Source: Chloroflexota bacterium (GTDB lineage: Bacteria; Chloroflexota; Dehalococcoidia; Lucifugimonadales; UBA1127). Taken from it: a stretch of 44,686 nt of DNA. The stretch covers positions 1 through 44,686 of the forward strand of contig JAPONS010000010.1 of the NCBI GenBank assembly GCA_026713825.1, written 5' to 3'. Shown here piece by piece: positions 23,092 to 31,723 of the stretch. Within the stretch, counting starts at the first letter, position 1, and each line of letters begins with the position of its first letter. The position numbers and the translations under genes are program-made. The notes under the pieces are model-generated. The model worked only from the letters and a program-made list of their open reading frames with translations, made no database searches and was not told where the DNA came from.

Positions 23092-23676
23092 ATGAGCTAC
23101 CGGATATGGGAGATAGACTACGCCGGGTCGCCAAAGGTCCTGTGGAGTGGGCTCAAGCCCACGCCGGAGCAACGGGCCATCGCCGACCAGCTGGGGATTC
23201 AGGTGACGCCCGACGACACGTTCGGAGCGGTGGCCTCCGCCATCTTGGAAAGGGTCGCCGATGCGATAGGCTGCCCTCCCCGTGTCGTGTCGGAGCGCCA
23301 ACGGGAGCTGGCGGATGAGCTGGAGATCGACGTGACGGACTGTGCCTCCGCTTGGCGCGCGTTTATGAGAATCCAGGAGGCGATTCAGCTCTCGAACCTG
23401 GAGGCGGTGAGGCGAATGGGGTTGAAACCCGGCGACATAGTCTTCAAGCCGGACGACCGGATTGAACAGAGCCTGATGGAAGCGTTGGGTGAGAGATGGG
23501 AGTCCGTCGCCGGAGAATTCCCCAGGGAGTACGAGGTGTCCAGCATCCGGGAGGACGGCCAAGTCTACTTCAAGGGTGGTACCGAGCAGGCCCCCGCGCG
23601 CTATCTGGAGAAGCGCACCACTCCCGAAGAGGCTGGGCAGCCAGATGTGCAGACAGATCAGTCGGAAGGAAGGTAG
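23092..23676 (+). CDS. Unrecognised protein with two SAP-like helical repeats
   Basis: A 194-residue protein. Two related segments, TPEQRAIADQLGIQVTPDDT (about 24-43) and SERQRELADELEIDVTDCAS (about 67-86), share the T/S-x-x-Q-x-x-x-A-x-x-L-x-I-x-V-x-x-D pattern. Each is followed by an Ala-rich helix. The remainder is predicted beta-rich (GDIVFKPDD; REYEVSSIREDGQVYFKG). It lies 56 nt after DUF6527 and 6 nt before the next gene. The repeats could bind nucleic acid or protein. No function is assigned. Confidence 0.6.
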   Translation: MSYRIWEIDYAGSPKVLWSGLKPTPEQRAIADQLGIQVTPDDTFGAVASAILERVADAIGCPPRVVSERQRELADELEIDVTDCASAWRAFMRIQEAIQLSNLEAVRRMGLKPGDIVFKPDDRIEQSLMEALGERWESVAGEFPREYEVSSIREDGQVYFKGGTEQAPARYLEKRTTPEEAGQPDVQTDQSEGR

Positions 23677-23682
23677 CCCCTG

Positions 23683-24747
23683 ATGCCGTCGCAACAGCAC
23701 GAACAGTGGAAGCAAGACCTCTTCGACCACCTGGATTGCAAGTTGAGCGGGTGTATCTCGTGCGAGTTCGGAGAGAGCAGGGGCAGTCACGCCCCCACGC
23801 ATCGCGGGAGACACCGGGAGCCTTCCCAGCAGGTCCTGTGGACGTGCGAGCGAATGCATCCTCACAGCTACGACCTGCTGCGGGGGGCCGGGTTCGTGGT
23901 GATGGAGCAGCAGCAGTCCGCCCCAATCGGCGGCCGATGCCGCCCGGATCTCACCATCCTGGACACCCATCGCGACCCCTTAGCCTTCATAGAGATTGTA
24001 CGCTCCAACCGTCCCAGCAACTCCCTCCGCGTGGCGGAGGAGCTTGGCATTCCGCTCTTCACGATTCTCGCTCCTCACAGGCGGTCCCTTGTTCCAGGAC
24101 TCAGGCCGTCCCGGCCCTGGTGGGACTTCGACCCCAGCCTGCCGACAGACGCCAAGCAACAGATGTACTTCATGGAGCAGGTGGCAGACGAGTTGATGCG
24201 CCGTAATGGCGATGGCGACTCAACGTGGGCCAACCTGGACATGATGCTGGATGACGACGGGAAGCTGGTTTTCGCCAGCTTCCGCGGCTCTCCACCCGAC
24301 TTGGCGGGAGCCACGTTTCCGAGGACGGGTGACCTCATTGTGGCGGAGCTGTGCTCTTGGGGCTGCGACAACGCAATGGAGGTGCTTCAGCGCGAGCGGC
24401 ATATGGACCAGCAGAGCGCCATGGTCTCTTTGCGCGAGACTCTGGAGCAGGATCTAGGGAGGATCCTGCTGGGAGCCATTCGTGGTGCGAAAGATGGGAC
24501 GAGCCGGTTCGTGGTACCGGTCGGGTCAGAGGAGGTCCACGTTGAGATGAGCCTGAATCCTCTCAACCCGCACGTGGGCGCCAGCGACCCCACAGTCCTC
24601 AACTTGATGGCCCATGTGGTCGAGGCAACCGACAAAGTTCGTACCCGTCATAGGCGAAAAATCGCCACCTCAATCGCAAACGAGCGTGAGATCACAGCCC
24701 TGACGGAGATGAGTGGCCCACAAACCGAGAACTGGGTCGGGAACTGA
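23683..24747 (+). CDS. Putative nuclease-like protein of the second Ubl operon
   Basis: A 354-residue protein. The N-terminal 60 residues include Cys/His pairs (SGCISCEF, WTCERMHPHSY) that may bind zinc. Residues 86-107 read CRPDLTILD, then LAFIEIVRSN: a D89 to E104 pattern reminiscent of PD-(D/E)xK nucleases, but the expected Lys is replaced (E-I-V-R), so activity is doubtful. The rest is unrecognised. It follows the repeat protein by 6 nt and overlaps nothing downstream. It may be the effector of the multiubiquitin system. Confidence 0.5.
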   Translation: MPSQQHEQWKQDLFDHLDCKLSGCISCEFGESRGSHAPTHRGRHREPSQQVLWTCERMHPHSYDLLRGAGFVVMEQQQSAPIGGRCRPDLTILDTHRDPLAFIEIVRSNRPSNSLRVAEELGIPLFTILAPHRRSLVPGLRPSRPWWDFDPSLPTDAKQQMYFMEQVADELMRRNGDGDSTWANLDMMLDDDGKLVFASFRGSPPDLAGATFPRTGDLIVAELCSWGCDNAMEVLQRERHMDQQSAMVSLRETLEQDLGRILLGAIRGAKDGTSRFVVPVGSEEVHVEMSLNPLNPHVGASDPTVLNLMAHVVEATDKVRTRHRRKIATSIANEREITALTEMSGPQTENWVGN

Positions 24748-24769
24748 GAGGAGACGGCGGAGGACACAG

Positions 24770-25618
24770 GTGGTGCCAACAAGGATTGACTTGGAACGAA
24801 TTAATAGAGAGTGGTCTTTGCATTGGCACCGCTCTTACCGCTTCATATATTGTCGGCTCAGCAGGCTTTTCTTCTTTGTAACAGCTTGCTGTGCGGCTGT
24901 CACCGCCCTCATCTGGTACCTTGCTCTATTCGACGACCTGCAGGTTCGAATCTTCATGAGCGCAGTGATTGTCCTAGTGCCAATGTTCGAGTTCCAGCCC
25001 CCACCTAAAACCTGGGCATCGCGAGAGGAGCTGCTCTGGGTCTCGTCATTTCTTGCCCTAACTGTGCTGCTCGTGGCTAGCGAAAGGTTCGGCTGGGCTG
25101 GTGTTGGAATCCATGTTGTCCTATTGCTAGTGGCACTTCCTTACGGGTGGGTGGTCTGGAAGCTGATACGCCGCAACTGGCTGTTGATGACCGGATTGAT
25201 ACTGGCACTGGCCGCCATGATGGTTTACTGGGTGGCGGCGTTGGTCGGCGAGCAAGATTCCCTAGATGTGCTGCTATTGCCTCTCCTGGTGGTGCTTTTC
25301 TTTGGGGTTGCCTGGACACCGGTGGCATCGCGGGCATTGGACCTTGCCCAACGATGGAAGAACCGTAGAGTCGGCGGTCCTGGTATGCGTGCAGTTGCCA
25401 TGGCCATCCTATTCTTCCCCGTAATCCTGGTTGCGATGGCCGTACCCGGCATGGTCGGTCTCAGTGCAACCTGGTCGGCCGTATCCCTGATGCTCGTAGG
25501 ATTCTTGCTAAGCGTAGTAATTGCGGAACCGTTGAGACGCTTCCTCTTGGAATGGGGAAACCTAATGCCGGATAGGGAACCAGTACAAACTGAAGAGGCA
25601 CGTAATGTGGGCCGATGA
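24770..25618 (+). CDS. Multi-spanning membrane protein (intact paralogue of the split gene)
   Basis: 282 residues from GTG 24770, 6 nt after GGAGG; a second GTG follows at 24773. At least seven hydrophobic helices are visible (FFFVTACCAAVTALIWYLAL, LLWVSSFLALTVLLVA, NWLLMTGLILALAAMMVYW, AVAMAILFFPVILVAMAV and others). It ends in a cytoplasm-type polar tail after AEPLRRFLLEWGNL. It aligns along its length with the interrupted gene at 7205-11163. It begins a three-gene operon and overlaps the HEPN-like gene by 14 nt. The function is unknown; a membrane effector or anchor is possible. Confidence 0.75.
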   Translation: MVPTRIDLERINREWSLHWHRSYRFIYCRLSRLFFFVTACCAAVTALIWYLALFDDLQVRIFMSAVIVLVPMFEFQPPPKTWASREELLWVSSFLALTVLLVASERFGWAGVGIHVVLLLVALPYGWVVWKLIRRNWLLMTGLILALAAMMVYWVAALVGEQDSLDVLLLPLLVVLFFGVAWTPVASRALDLAQRWKNRRVGGPGMRAVAMAILFFPVILVAMAVPGMVGLSATWSAVSLMLVGFLLSVVIAEPLRRFLLEWGNLMPDREPVQTEEARNVGR

Positions 25619-26294
25619 CCTTTCGCCGGACACCTCATGGACTAGTCTCTGGTCCGGGTACATTCGGTGCGGCAATTGTTCAGGTATTCGCACATTCTAT
25701 GATCCTTGTCCTGCCTGTGGAACTGCTCTACCAAGGGAGAGGCACACCCTTATGGTTGATGATGGACGAGAAATCTCGGCCTCACCCGTCTACATGGGGG
25801 CAGAGACACGGTATGAGGACTATGTCTATTTGCAGCTGATGGAGCGCGAATGGCAACGCATGACACGCGACTCGGTGTCAAAGATTCGATTGCAGCACAC
25901 GGAGCAGGTTTCCACAGGCGCTTCACTGGTGCTGTTGTTTTGGACATATTTTGAAACTCGGCTCGAACACCTTCTTCGCAATGGCCTTCGCCATGTTCCC
26001 CCCTCGTTCTTGGAAGACGCACTCAATCGGTATTCCTCTGTCGGTGCGCGACTGGATAGGTTCTACAGAATCGCATTTGACTCGACGTATCACTCGGATC
26101 TCGTGTCCTTAGGACATTCCGACGTAAGTACCCACCTAGCTAGGGTTCAGGAACAACGAAACTCGTTCGTACATGGATCGCCCCAGAGCATTGACGACTC
26201 CCTCGCCGTTTCTGTTGTGGAAATGCTCAAGCGAGAGCACGAGGCATGGATTGCAGTCTTCAATCATCGTGTCTCCAGACCGCAAACGAGATAG
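25605..26294 (+). CDS. Zinc-ribbon protein with HEPN-like RNase motif
   Basis: A 229-residue protein. The N-terminal zinc ribbon has C22, C25, C35 and C38 (RCGNCSGI, PCPACG). The C-terminal half is helical and contains QRNSFVHG: R185-N-x3-H190, the R-polar-x3-H motif that forms the active site of HEPN ribonucleases. HEPN proteins cut RNA in many abortive-infection systems. The start lies inside the membrane-protein gene and the stop touches the next GTG, so the three are co-translated. HEPN assignment is by motif only. Confidence 0.6.
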   Translation: MWADDLSPDTSWTSLWSGYIRCGNCSGIRTFYDPCPACGTALPRERHTLMVDDGREISASPVYMGAETRYEDYVYLQLMEREWQRMTRDSVSKIRLQHTEQVSTGASLVLLFWTYFETRLEHLLRNGLRHVPPSFLEDALNRYSSVGARLDRFYRIAFDSTYHSDLVSLGHSDVSTHLARVQEQRNSFVHGSPQSIDDSLAVSVVEMLKREHEAWIAVFNHRVSRPQTR

Positions 26295-27491
26295 GTGACG
26301 GCAAGTACGGTTGCTGCCGAGAGTACAGGAGTAAGTCAAGTGAGATCCCGAAAACAAGGCTGGACCGGCCTACTGAAACGAGAAGGAGCTGACTTCCTTG
26401 CTTGGGCTAGGGAAGAACGGGTGCTTTCGAATAGGCTCCTCCTCCTTGCCACGGCTCTTTCGACTCAGCTACGTGGGAGTGTTCTCACGCCAGAAGAAGC
26501 TCACGATGTTTGGGAAGCCGTGCCAGCGGTGCTTAGCCGTTGCAATGAACAGGCGACCTATGAAATGCCCGGGGCTGCGTGCGCATACGCGTGGCTACAT
26601 ATGCTCGAACGGTACGTACGGACATGGCTTGCGTTGGAGAGACTCGTTGAGAAGAATTGTCTCCCAATGGGCACGAATGGGGTACGCGCCCTGGACGTAG
26701 GGACGGGTCCGGGGCCAGCCGCATTCGCGATTCACGACTTCTATGTCGCCATGGTCGGCTATTCCGAGGTGACAGGTAACCCCAAGTGGAGACAGCCACC
26801 ACAGGTGATCTGCGTCGAATCCAAGAGGAGACCCAATCATTTCAGACACCAACTAGCTGAACTGCTATTTCAGCAGGCCGGGCGAGAGCCGAAAAGTGTA
26901 CTTTCGATGGCTTCCACGCTGGGTGATTTTCTGGAGTTTGAACCGACACAGGAACGCAAGCAATACCTTGAGGTCCTGCGGAGTGAGGAGGACGAGTACT
27001 TTGACGACCTAGCCGGCCGGTGGGATTCGAATCGTGTTTACTTGCCGGATGAAGCAAATGACATGGCTCAATCGCTGCACCGCTACCGGCTAGTAACGTT
27101 CAGTAATTTCCTTACTACTCCCGGTTTAGTGAAATCCGTTGAACCTAATCTGGTCGAGGTGCTACACGATGCTGCCCCAGGAACGGTGGTGCTTGTTCTG
27201 GGTGGCAGCGGTGACCGATATCAGAAAATCTACGATTGCGTTGATCGTATGGCCAACCCTTCCGGGTTTGAACTAACAGTTGAGGGTGATTTAGTCTCTT
27301 GTTCGGACAGCGAACTTGCGGGCCAAGTCTATGAACAAGGACGGCTATTCTACGAAATCCTTCAGGGACTTGATCACAACGAAGATGAAGCCACAGAGAC
27401 TGTTCGCAGGTATTTCGAGCGTGGTGCTCCAATTGACTTCCGCTCAAGTCAGATACGAGCATACCGGAAGCGGCGATTCTCGAAGACTTGA
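26295..27491 (+). CDS. SAM-dependent methyltransferase-like protein
   Basis: A 398-residue protein starting with GTG directly after the HEPN-like stop. ALDVGTGPGPAAFAIHDFY (132-150) is a class I AdoMet-binding motif I, and VICVESKRRP fits motif II. The helical region before it and the motif spelling recall Rsm22-type rRNA methyltransferases (weak). The C-terminal part (VLVLGGSGDRYQKIYDCVDRM) keeps the Rossmann order. In this operon it could modify an RNA that the HEPN protein would otherwise cut. The substrate is unknown. Confidence 0.65.
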   Translation: MTASTVAAESTGVSQVRSRKQGWTGLLKREGADFLAWAREERVLSNRLLLLATALSTQLRGSVLTPEEAHDVWEAVPAVLSRCNEQATYEMPGAACAYAWLHMLERYVRTWLALERLVEKNCLPMGTNGVRALDVGTGPGPAAFAIHDFYVAMVGYSEVTGNPKWRQPPQVICVESKRRPNHFRHQLAELLFQQAGREPKSVLSMASTLGDFLEFEPTQERKQYLEVLRSEEDEYFDDLAGRWDSNRVYLPDEANDMAQSLHRYRLVTFSNFLTTPGLVKSVEPNLVEVLHDAAPGTVVLVLGGSGDRYQKIYDCVDRMANPSGFELTVEGDLVSCSDSELAGQVYEQGRLFYEILQGLDHNEDEATETVRRYFERGAPIDFRSSQIRAYRKRRFSKT

Positions 27492-27610
27492 GGGAGGTGG
27501 ATGCGGAACCGCTGGCACCGGCAATCGTAACGTCGGTGTGGTTCGCGTCCGATCAGAGTATCCGGGGCCGCCTACTCCCCGACACCTGAGATCAAGGAGG
27601 CCTGGCAGGG

Positions 27611-27970
27611 TCACGGACCACCCAGCCACATCTCGAAGATGGTGCCATCTACCGTCCCCTTCGGCCCACCAACCGGTACGGTAGACAGAACCGAGCCGTT
27701 CTGCGTCATCTCCTCGACGTCTCTCCCCGGTATTGGGCTGTCATCGGGCATCGGAATCGTGTAGCGCACCACGGCATTGTCGGGCACCACCACGATCTCC
27801 TTCACGAAGCTCTCGATGAAGGCCCTGCGCTCGGTCAGCTCGCTCTCGTTCAGGAACACTCTCAGGTCTTGGGCGTAGGCCGTCATAGTCAGGACCTCTC
27901 TGCTCTGGGAGAGGGGCGCTCTCGCCTCTGCCCGATGCCTCAAACCCTCCTGACGCTCCCTGTGGTCGCG
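27611..27970 (-). pseudogene. Large serine recombinase, C-terminal remnant
   Basis: On the minus strand the last 118 codons encode a recombinase tail: RERQEGLRHRAEAR, a helical linker SELTERRAFIESFVKEIVV, VVRYTIPMPDD, then GSVLSTVPVGGPKG and a WLGGP end. The upstream catalytic and zinc domains are absent: beyond about 27970 the frame encodes no recombinase-like sequence. It is homologous to the tail at 1-191 but inverted with respect to it. The two mark the edges of the defence island. Confidence 0.78.
27664..27693 (+). repeat. Candidate att-type direct repeat, right copy
   Basis: 28 of 30 bases match 133-162 in the same orientation. It is the right half of a 52-bp imperfect palindrome (27641-27692), exactly the span seen at 110-161; its outer arms, 15 bases each, match at 12 positions. 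It lies inside the recombinase remnant. Confidence 0.5.
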
Positions 27971-28399
27971 GGTGTGGGAATGTGGAGATTTCATTGAGCA
28001 AGTTCCAGACGGCCACGCTGGAAAACTAGTACCCGGTGAGGGCGAGACGACCAATGCCGTTCGGCGCAGGATCAGGGCTGTGGCTGCCGCGCTGGGCAAC
28101 GCGTTGACGGTCGCCGAGTCGAGAACGCCGGGCACCTCTGGACCGCCACTGGCGACGGTCGCCACGGCCGGGTAGAGACGCCGCCAAGACCAGACGCCTT
28201 TCGGGAAGGGACGCCGCACCGCTGAACAGGTTCATTATCTGTACCAGTTTGTGCTAATGTGTGTAGGCCTTACCAGTAACGAGGTTGGTAAGCGGCGGAG
28301 GTAACTGTTACGGCTACGGCGTCCCGAAACCCAAAGTTTGAGGCGCATGAGAGACCGCCTCTGCTCACCTCACTTGGCCTCGGCGCGCAGTTCAGCCTC
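27971..28399. other. Island-to-core junction, no complete gene
   Basis: About 430 bases without a convincing gene. A + strand frame (27972-28175) reads GETTNAVRRRIRAVAAALGNALTV, possibly a fragment of a small DNA-binding-like protein. CTTACCA and TGGTAAG (28269-28275, 28286-28292) form a 7-bp hairpin just before GGCGGAGGT, which could act in the leader of the permease gene. Confidence 0.4.
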
Positions 28400-30076
28400 A
28401 TGGCCACGGCCACGCTGTTGGTCACGCCGGTCATCGTGGCAAACGAGTCGGGCCACGGCGAGGACTACCTGATTTGGATGGTCTTCGCCTCTCTGGTGGT
28501 CGTCGGGCTGTCTACGTTGCTGCAGGTCCGGCGCGTTGGGCCCGTAGGTGCGGGGGCCGTGCTCCCCATGTTCACCGCGGCCGTCTCCATCCCTTTCTGC
28601 ATCACGGCAGCCTTTGAGGGCGGTCCTGCTGCGCTCACCACCCTTGTAATTGCCACTGCGGTCGTGCAACTCATCATCTCTCGGTGGCTCATCATCCTGC
28701 GCCGCGTCGTGACGCCCACCGTGGGTGGCATTGTCATCCTCATCCTGTCTATTACCCTCGCGTCTGTCGTGTTCAAGCTGCTGGATGACGCGGCGCAGGA
28801 AGACCCCGTAGCAGCGCTCGTACCTGCGGCGGTGACTCTGGCCGTTGTGGCCGCGGTCACCCTTCGGGGGGCGGCGCTGCTTCGGCTGTGGGGGCCCGTT
28901 GTCGGGATCGTCGCCGGCACGGCAGTTGTCGCGATAATGGGAGGCTATGACGCAACCCGTGTCCTCGACGCCTCATGGATAGGCGTTCCGGCGTCTGCCC
29001 CCGGCCTGGCCTTCGACTTCGGCATCACCTTCTGGACGCTGCTGCCGTCATTCCTTTTCCTCGGCGTCATCTTCTCCATTCACTCGAACGGCGAGTCCAT
29101 CTCCATGCAGCGCGTTGCCTGGCGAGAGGACCGTGCCATCGACTTCAAGGAGGTGCAGGGCGCCCTCGCAGGGAGCGGCGTCAGCAACCTCATGGCCGGC
29201 TTCGGCGCCACCGTGCCGAACATCATCAACTCGGGCATCATTTCCTTTGTGCGGACCACGGGCGTTGCCTCACGGAGCGTCGGGTACAGCATCGGCATCA
29301 TCCTGCTGGCGCTCGCATTCACGCCAAAGGTGTCTGCGATATTCAGCACAATCCCCGGCCCGGTGATGGCGGGTTACCTCATGTTGGTGTGCGGCACGTT
29401 GTTCGTCGACGGCGCACGCACCATCATTCTGAACGAGCCCAATCGCGAGAAGGTGGTGGCGGGCGGGATCTGCTTCTGGATCGGCGCGGCATTCCAGTTC
29501 GGGCTTATAACGCTGCCGGACGTTGGGCCGGTTGTTGGCGGGCTGTTCAAGAGCGGCATCACCACTGGCGGCTTTGCGGCAATCCTGATGATCCTGTACC
29601 TGGAGCTGACGAACCCGCGGCGGATGCGCTTTCAGTCCCGGCTCAACGTGGAGTCGCTGCCTGAACTGAACGAATTCATCGACAAGTTTGCGACGAGACG
29701 CAAATGGAACACAGCCATGAAGAACAGGCTCAGCGCCGTAGCCGAAGAGACGCTGCTCACCCTCGCCCCGCTCGATCTCGAAGGGGAGCGCGAACCGCGG
29801 GCGCCGGATGCGGAACAAGTCCCGGAAACCGAGCGCAGTCTTGTTGTGGTGGCGTCCAGCGAGGGGCTCTCAGCCGATCTGGAGTTCATCGCAGGCCCCA
29901 GCGGGGAACTGAACATTGAAGACCGCATCCGGCAGTTGCAGCAGTACGACGCCGAGTCCGTCGTGGAAGACGAAACGTCTTTGGTGCTGCTGAGGGCATA
30001 CGCCAGCTCGGTCCGCCACCAGCAGTTCCATGGCACAGACGTGGTCACCGTTCGGGTGAGTCCCCCTGCCCAGTAA
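28400..30076 (+). CDS. NCS2-family purine/pyrimidine permease with C-terminal ATPase-like domain
   Basis: 558 residues from ATG 28400, but family-like sequence (ERPPLLTSLGLGAQFSL) runs in frame for about 24 codons upstream and no ATG, GTG or TTG lies between the in-frame TAA at 28289 and 28400, so the true start may be a rare codon near the GGAGGT at 28297. Residues 1-420 hold the permease: many helices, with the family segment NGESISMQRV and GFGATVPNIINSGI. Residues 430-558 form an added domain with AMKNRLSAVAEETLLTL and a Gly/Val end, resembling a histidine-kinase-like ATPase fold. The substrate is probably xanthine, uric acid or uracil. Confidence 0.82.
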   Translation: MATATLLVTPVIVANESGHGEDYLIWMVFASLVVVGLSTLLQVRRVGPVGAGAVLPMFTAAVSIPFCITAAFEGGPAALTTLVIATAVVQLIISRWLIILRRVVTPTVGGIVILILSITLASVVFKLLDDAAQEDPVAALVPAAVTLAVVAAVTLRGAALLRLWGPVVGIVAGTAVVAIMGGYDATRVLDASWIGVPASAPGLAFDFGITFWTLLPSFLFLGVIFSIHSNGESISMQRVAWREDRAIDFKEVQGALAGSGVSNLMAGFGATVPNIINSGIISFVRTTGVASRSVGYSIGIILLALAFTPKVSAIFSTIPGPVMAGYLMLVCGTLFVDGARTIILNEPNREKVVAGGICFWIGAAFQFGLITLPDVGPVVGGLFKSGITTGGFAAILMILYLELTNPRRMRFQSRLNVESLPELNEFIDKFATRRKWNTAMKNRLSAVAEETLLTLAPLDLEGEREPRAPDAEQVPETERSLVVVASSEGLSADLEFIAGPSGELNIEDRIRQLQQYDAESVVEDETSLVLLRAYASSVRHQQFHGTDVVTVRVSPPAQ

Positions 30077-30130
30077 GTCTAAGCCGGCAGACGGGCTGAC
30101 TCGGCGCAGGCCGGAACAGAGAGTTGCACC

Positions 30131-31609
30131 ATGCGATTTGTACCCAAGGTGATGAGCACCCAGCATCCGGACAACGCCACGCCTGCACCCTTCGCAGACG
30201 CTGAGGGCGTGCTGAAGGGCGAGGGTGAGGTGGACGAGGCCCACGAGATCTTCGCCCTTGGCTGCAATGAACAGATGTGGGACTCGGAGGGCAAGGAGGC
30301 GGACAACCACGTCGTCCAGAAGCTGCTGACCGGCTACCCCGACTTCTTCCAGGACGACCGCCGCCTTGGCCACGACGTCATCCTGACCTTGCGCGTTCCA
30401 AACCCCTCAGTGGAGCGCGACATGCGCAAGTCTATGGTGGAGGCGCTCCAGAGCGTGCCCTCGGCATGGGACGTGGCCAGCGGCTTCTACGCCGGCATGG
30501 AGGAGGAAAACGCCCCCATCCAGGAGGTCATCCTGCCTTTCACCACCAGCGCGCAGGAGCTCACGCTTGTCGAGGCCTACTACCGCCAGGTCATCGTGGG
30601 GCAGGAGACGCATGCGCTGCCCGGCGGCCGTACGATACGGGACTGGATTGGCGAGTTTTCTCCCAAGCGCATCCGTCTCATCCCGCTCGTTGAGGACCGC
30701 GACAACCTGCTGCGCATTGATACCATCGTCGACGAGTACCTGCGCGGCCGGGACCTACCCTACCAACGAGTGTTCCTTGCGAGGAGCGACCCTGCCCTGA
30801 ACTACGGCATTGTAGGCGCAGAGCTCATCCTCAAGGTGGCATTGCAGCGGCTCCACAGGTTGGAGGGGCAGATCGGCATTCCGCTCTACCCCATCATCGG
30901 CGCCGGCTCCGCGCCCTTCCGCGGCCACCTGACGCCGCTGAACATCGATCGTACCTTCCTCGAATATCCCAGCGCGCAGACCGTCACAGTCCAGTCCGCG
31001 TTCAAGTACGACTATGACAGGGAGACGGTCCGTGACTCTATTGCCTTGTTGCGGGCGCACACCCGCCGAGACCCTCGGCCGGTGGACGAGCAACGGGCGC
31101 TGGAGATCATCGAGAAGACGACAGCCGCATATCAGGAGCGCGTCGTGCAGCTTACTGACGTCATAGCTGCGGCATCTGCCCACGTGCCACGGCGCCGCGA
31201 GCGCAAGATGCACGTCGGACTGTTCGGCTACGGGCGCTCTCTCGACGGCGTTGGCGGCGCGACGCTCCCGCGGGCCATCGGTTTCGCGGCATCTCTGTAC
31301 TCCATCGGCGTCCCGCCGGACCTTCTCGGCTTGAGCGCACTCGATGAGGACGACTGGGCATTTGTGCGGGAGAGCTACCCAAGCGTCGCCGAGGATCTTC
31401 GAGCCGCGCTGCGCTTCACCAACGAGCGGCACGTCCGAGAGCTCCTCGGTGAAGACTCGATGCGAGTCGTCGCGCGGTTCACAGATGAGGTTGACCGCAT
31501 CCACGAGGGGCTGACGAGCGCCATCTGGGCCGCCATCAAGGACGACGCGCCGGTCGAGGTGCGGCACTACGTTGAACAGGCTGCCAAGATCCGGCGGTAT
31601 CTTGGATAG
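30131..31609 (+). CDS. ppcA: Archaeal-type phosphoenolpyruvate carboxylase
   Basis: A 492-residue protein. It opens with KVMSTQHPDNA, the signature of the short archaeal-type PEP carboxylase (about 500 residues against 900 in the bacterial type). FGYGRSLDGVGGATLPRAIGFAASLYSIG, late in the protein, is another family hallmark. It makes oxaloacetate from PEP and bicarbonate to refill the TCA cycle. It lies 54 nt after the permease gene on the same strand. In bacteria this form is scattered, including in Clostridia and Chloroflexota, which fits the proposed host. Confidence 0.93.
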   Translation: MRFVPKVMSTQHPDNATPAPFADAEGVLKGEGEVDEAHEIFALGCNEQMWDSEGKEADNHVVQKLLTGYPDFFQDDRRLGHDVILTLRVPNPSVERDMRKSMVEALQSVPSAWDVASGFYAGMEEENAPIQEVILPFTTSAQELTLVEAYYRQVIVGQETHALPGGRTIRDWIGEFSPKRIRLIPLVEDRDNLLRIDTIVDEYLRGRDLPYQRVFLARSDPALNYGIVGAELILKVALQRLHRLEGQIGIPLYPIIGAGSAPFRGHLTPLNIDRTFLEYPSAQTVTVQSAFKYDYDRETVRDSIALLRAHTRRDPRPVDEQRALEIIEKTTAAYQERVVQLTDVIAAASAHVPRRRERKMHVGLFGYGRSLDGVGGATLPRAIGFAASLYSIGVPPDLLGLSALDEDDWAFVRESYPSVAEDLRAALRFTNERHVRELLGEDSMRVVARFTDEVDRIHEGLTSAIWAAIKDDAPVEVRHYVEQAAKIRRYLG

Positions 31610-31723
31610 TTGAGCGAAACGATTGCCGAGTGGGCCATTTCGATATTGCCATGAACCGCTACAATTCGGCCTAACGGTGATGCCGTCAATGGTCAGTGGA
31701 TGAGTCCACAGGATGGAGTGCCG

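Noticed and set aside
23086-23970. Open frame of 294 codons on the minus strand
   Set aside because: It covers two + strand genes with good spacing and codon use, and its product has low-complexity Leu/Arg/His composition.
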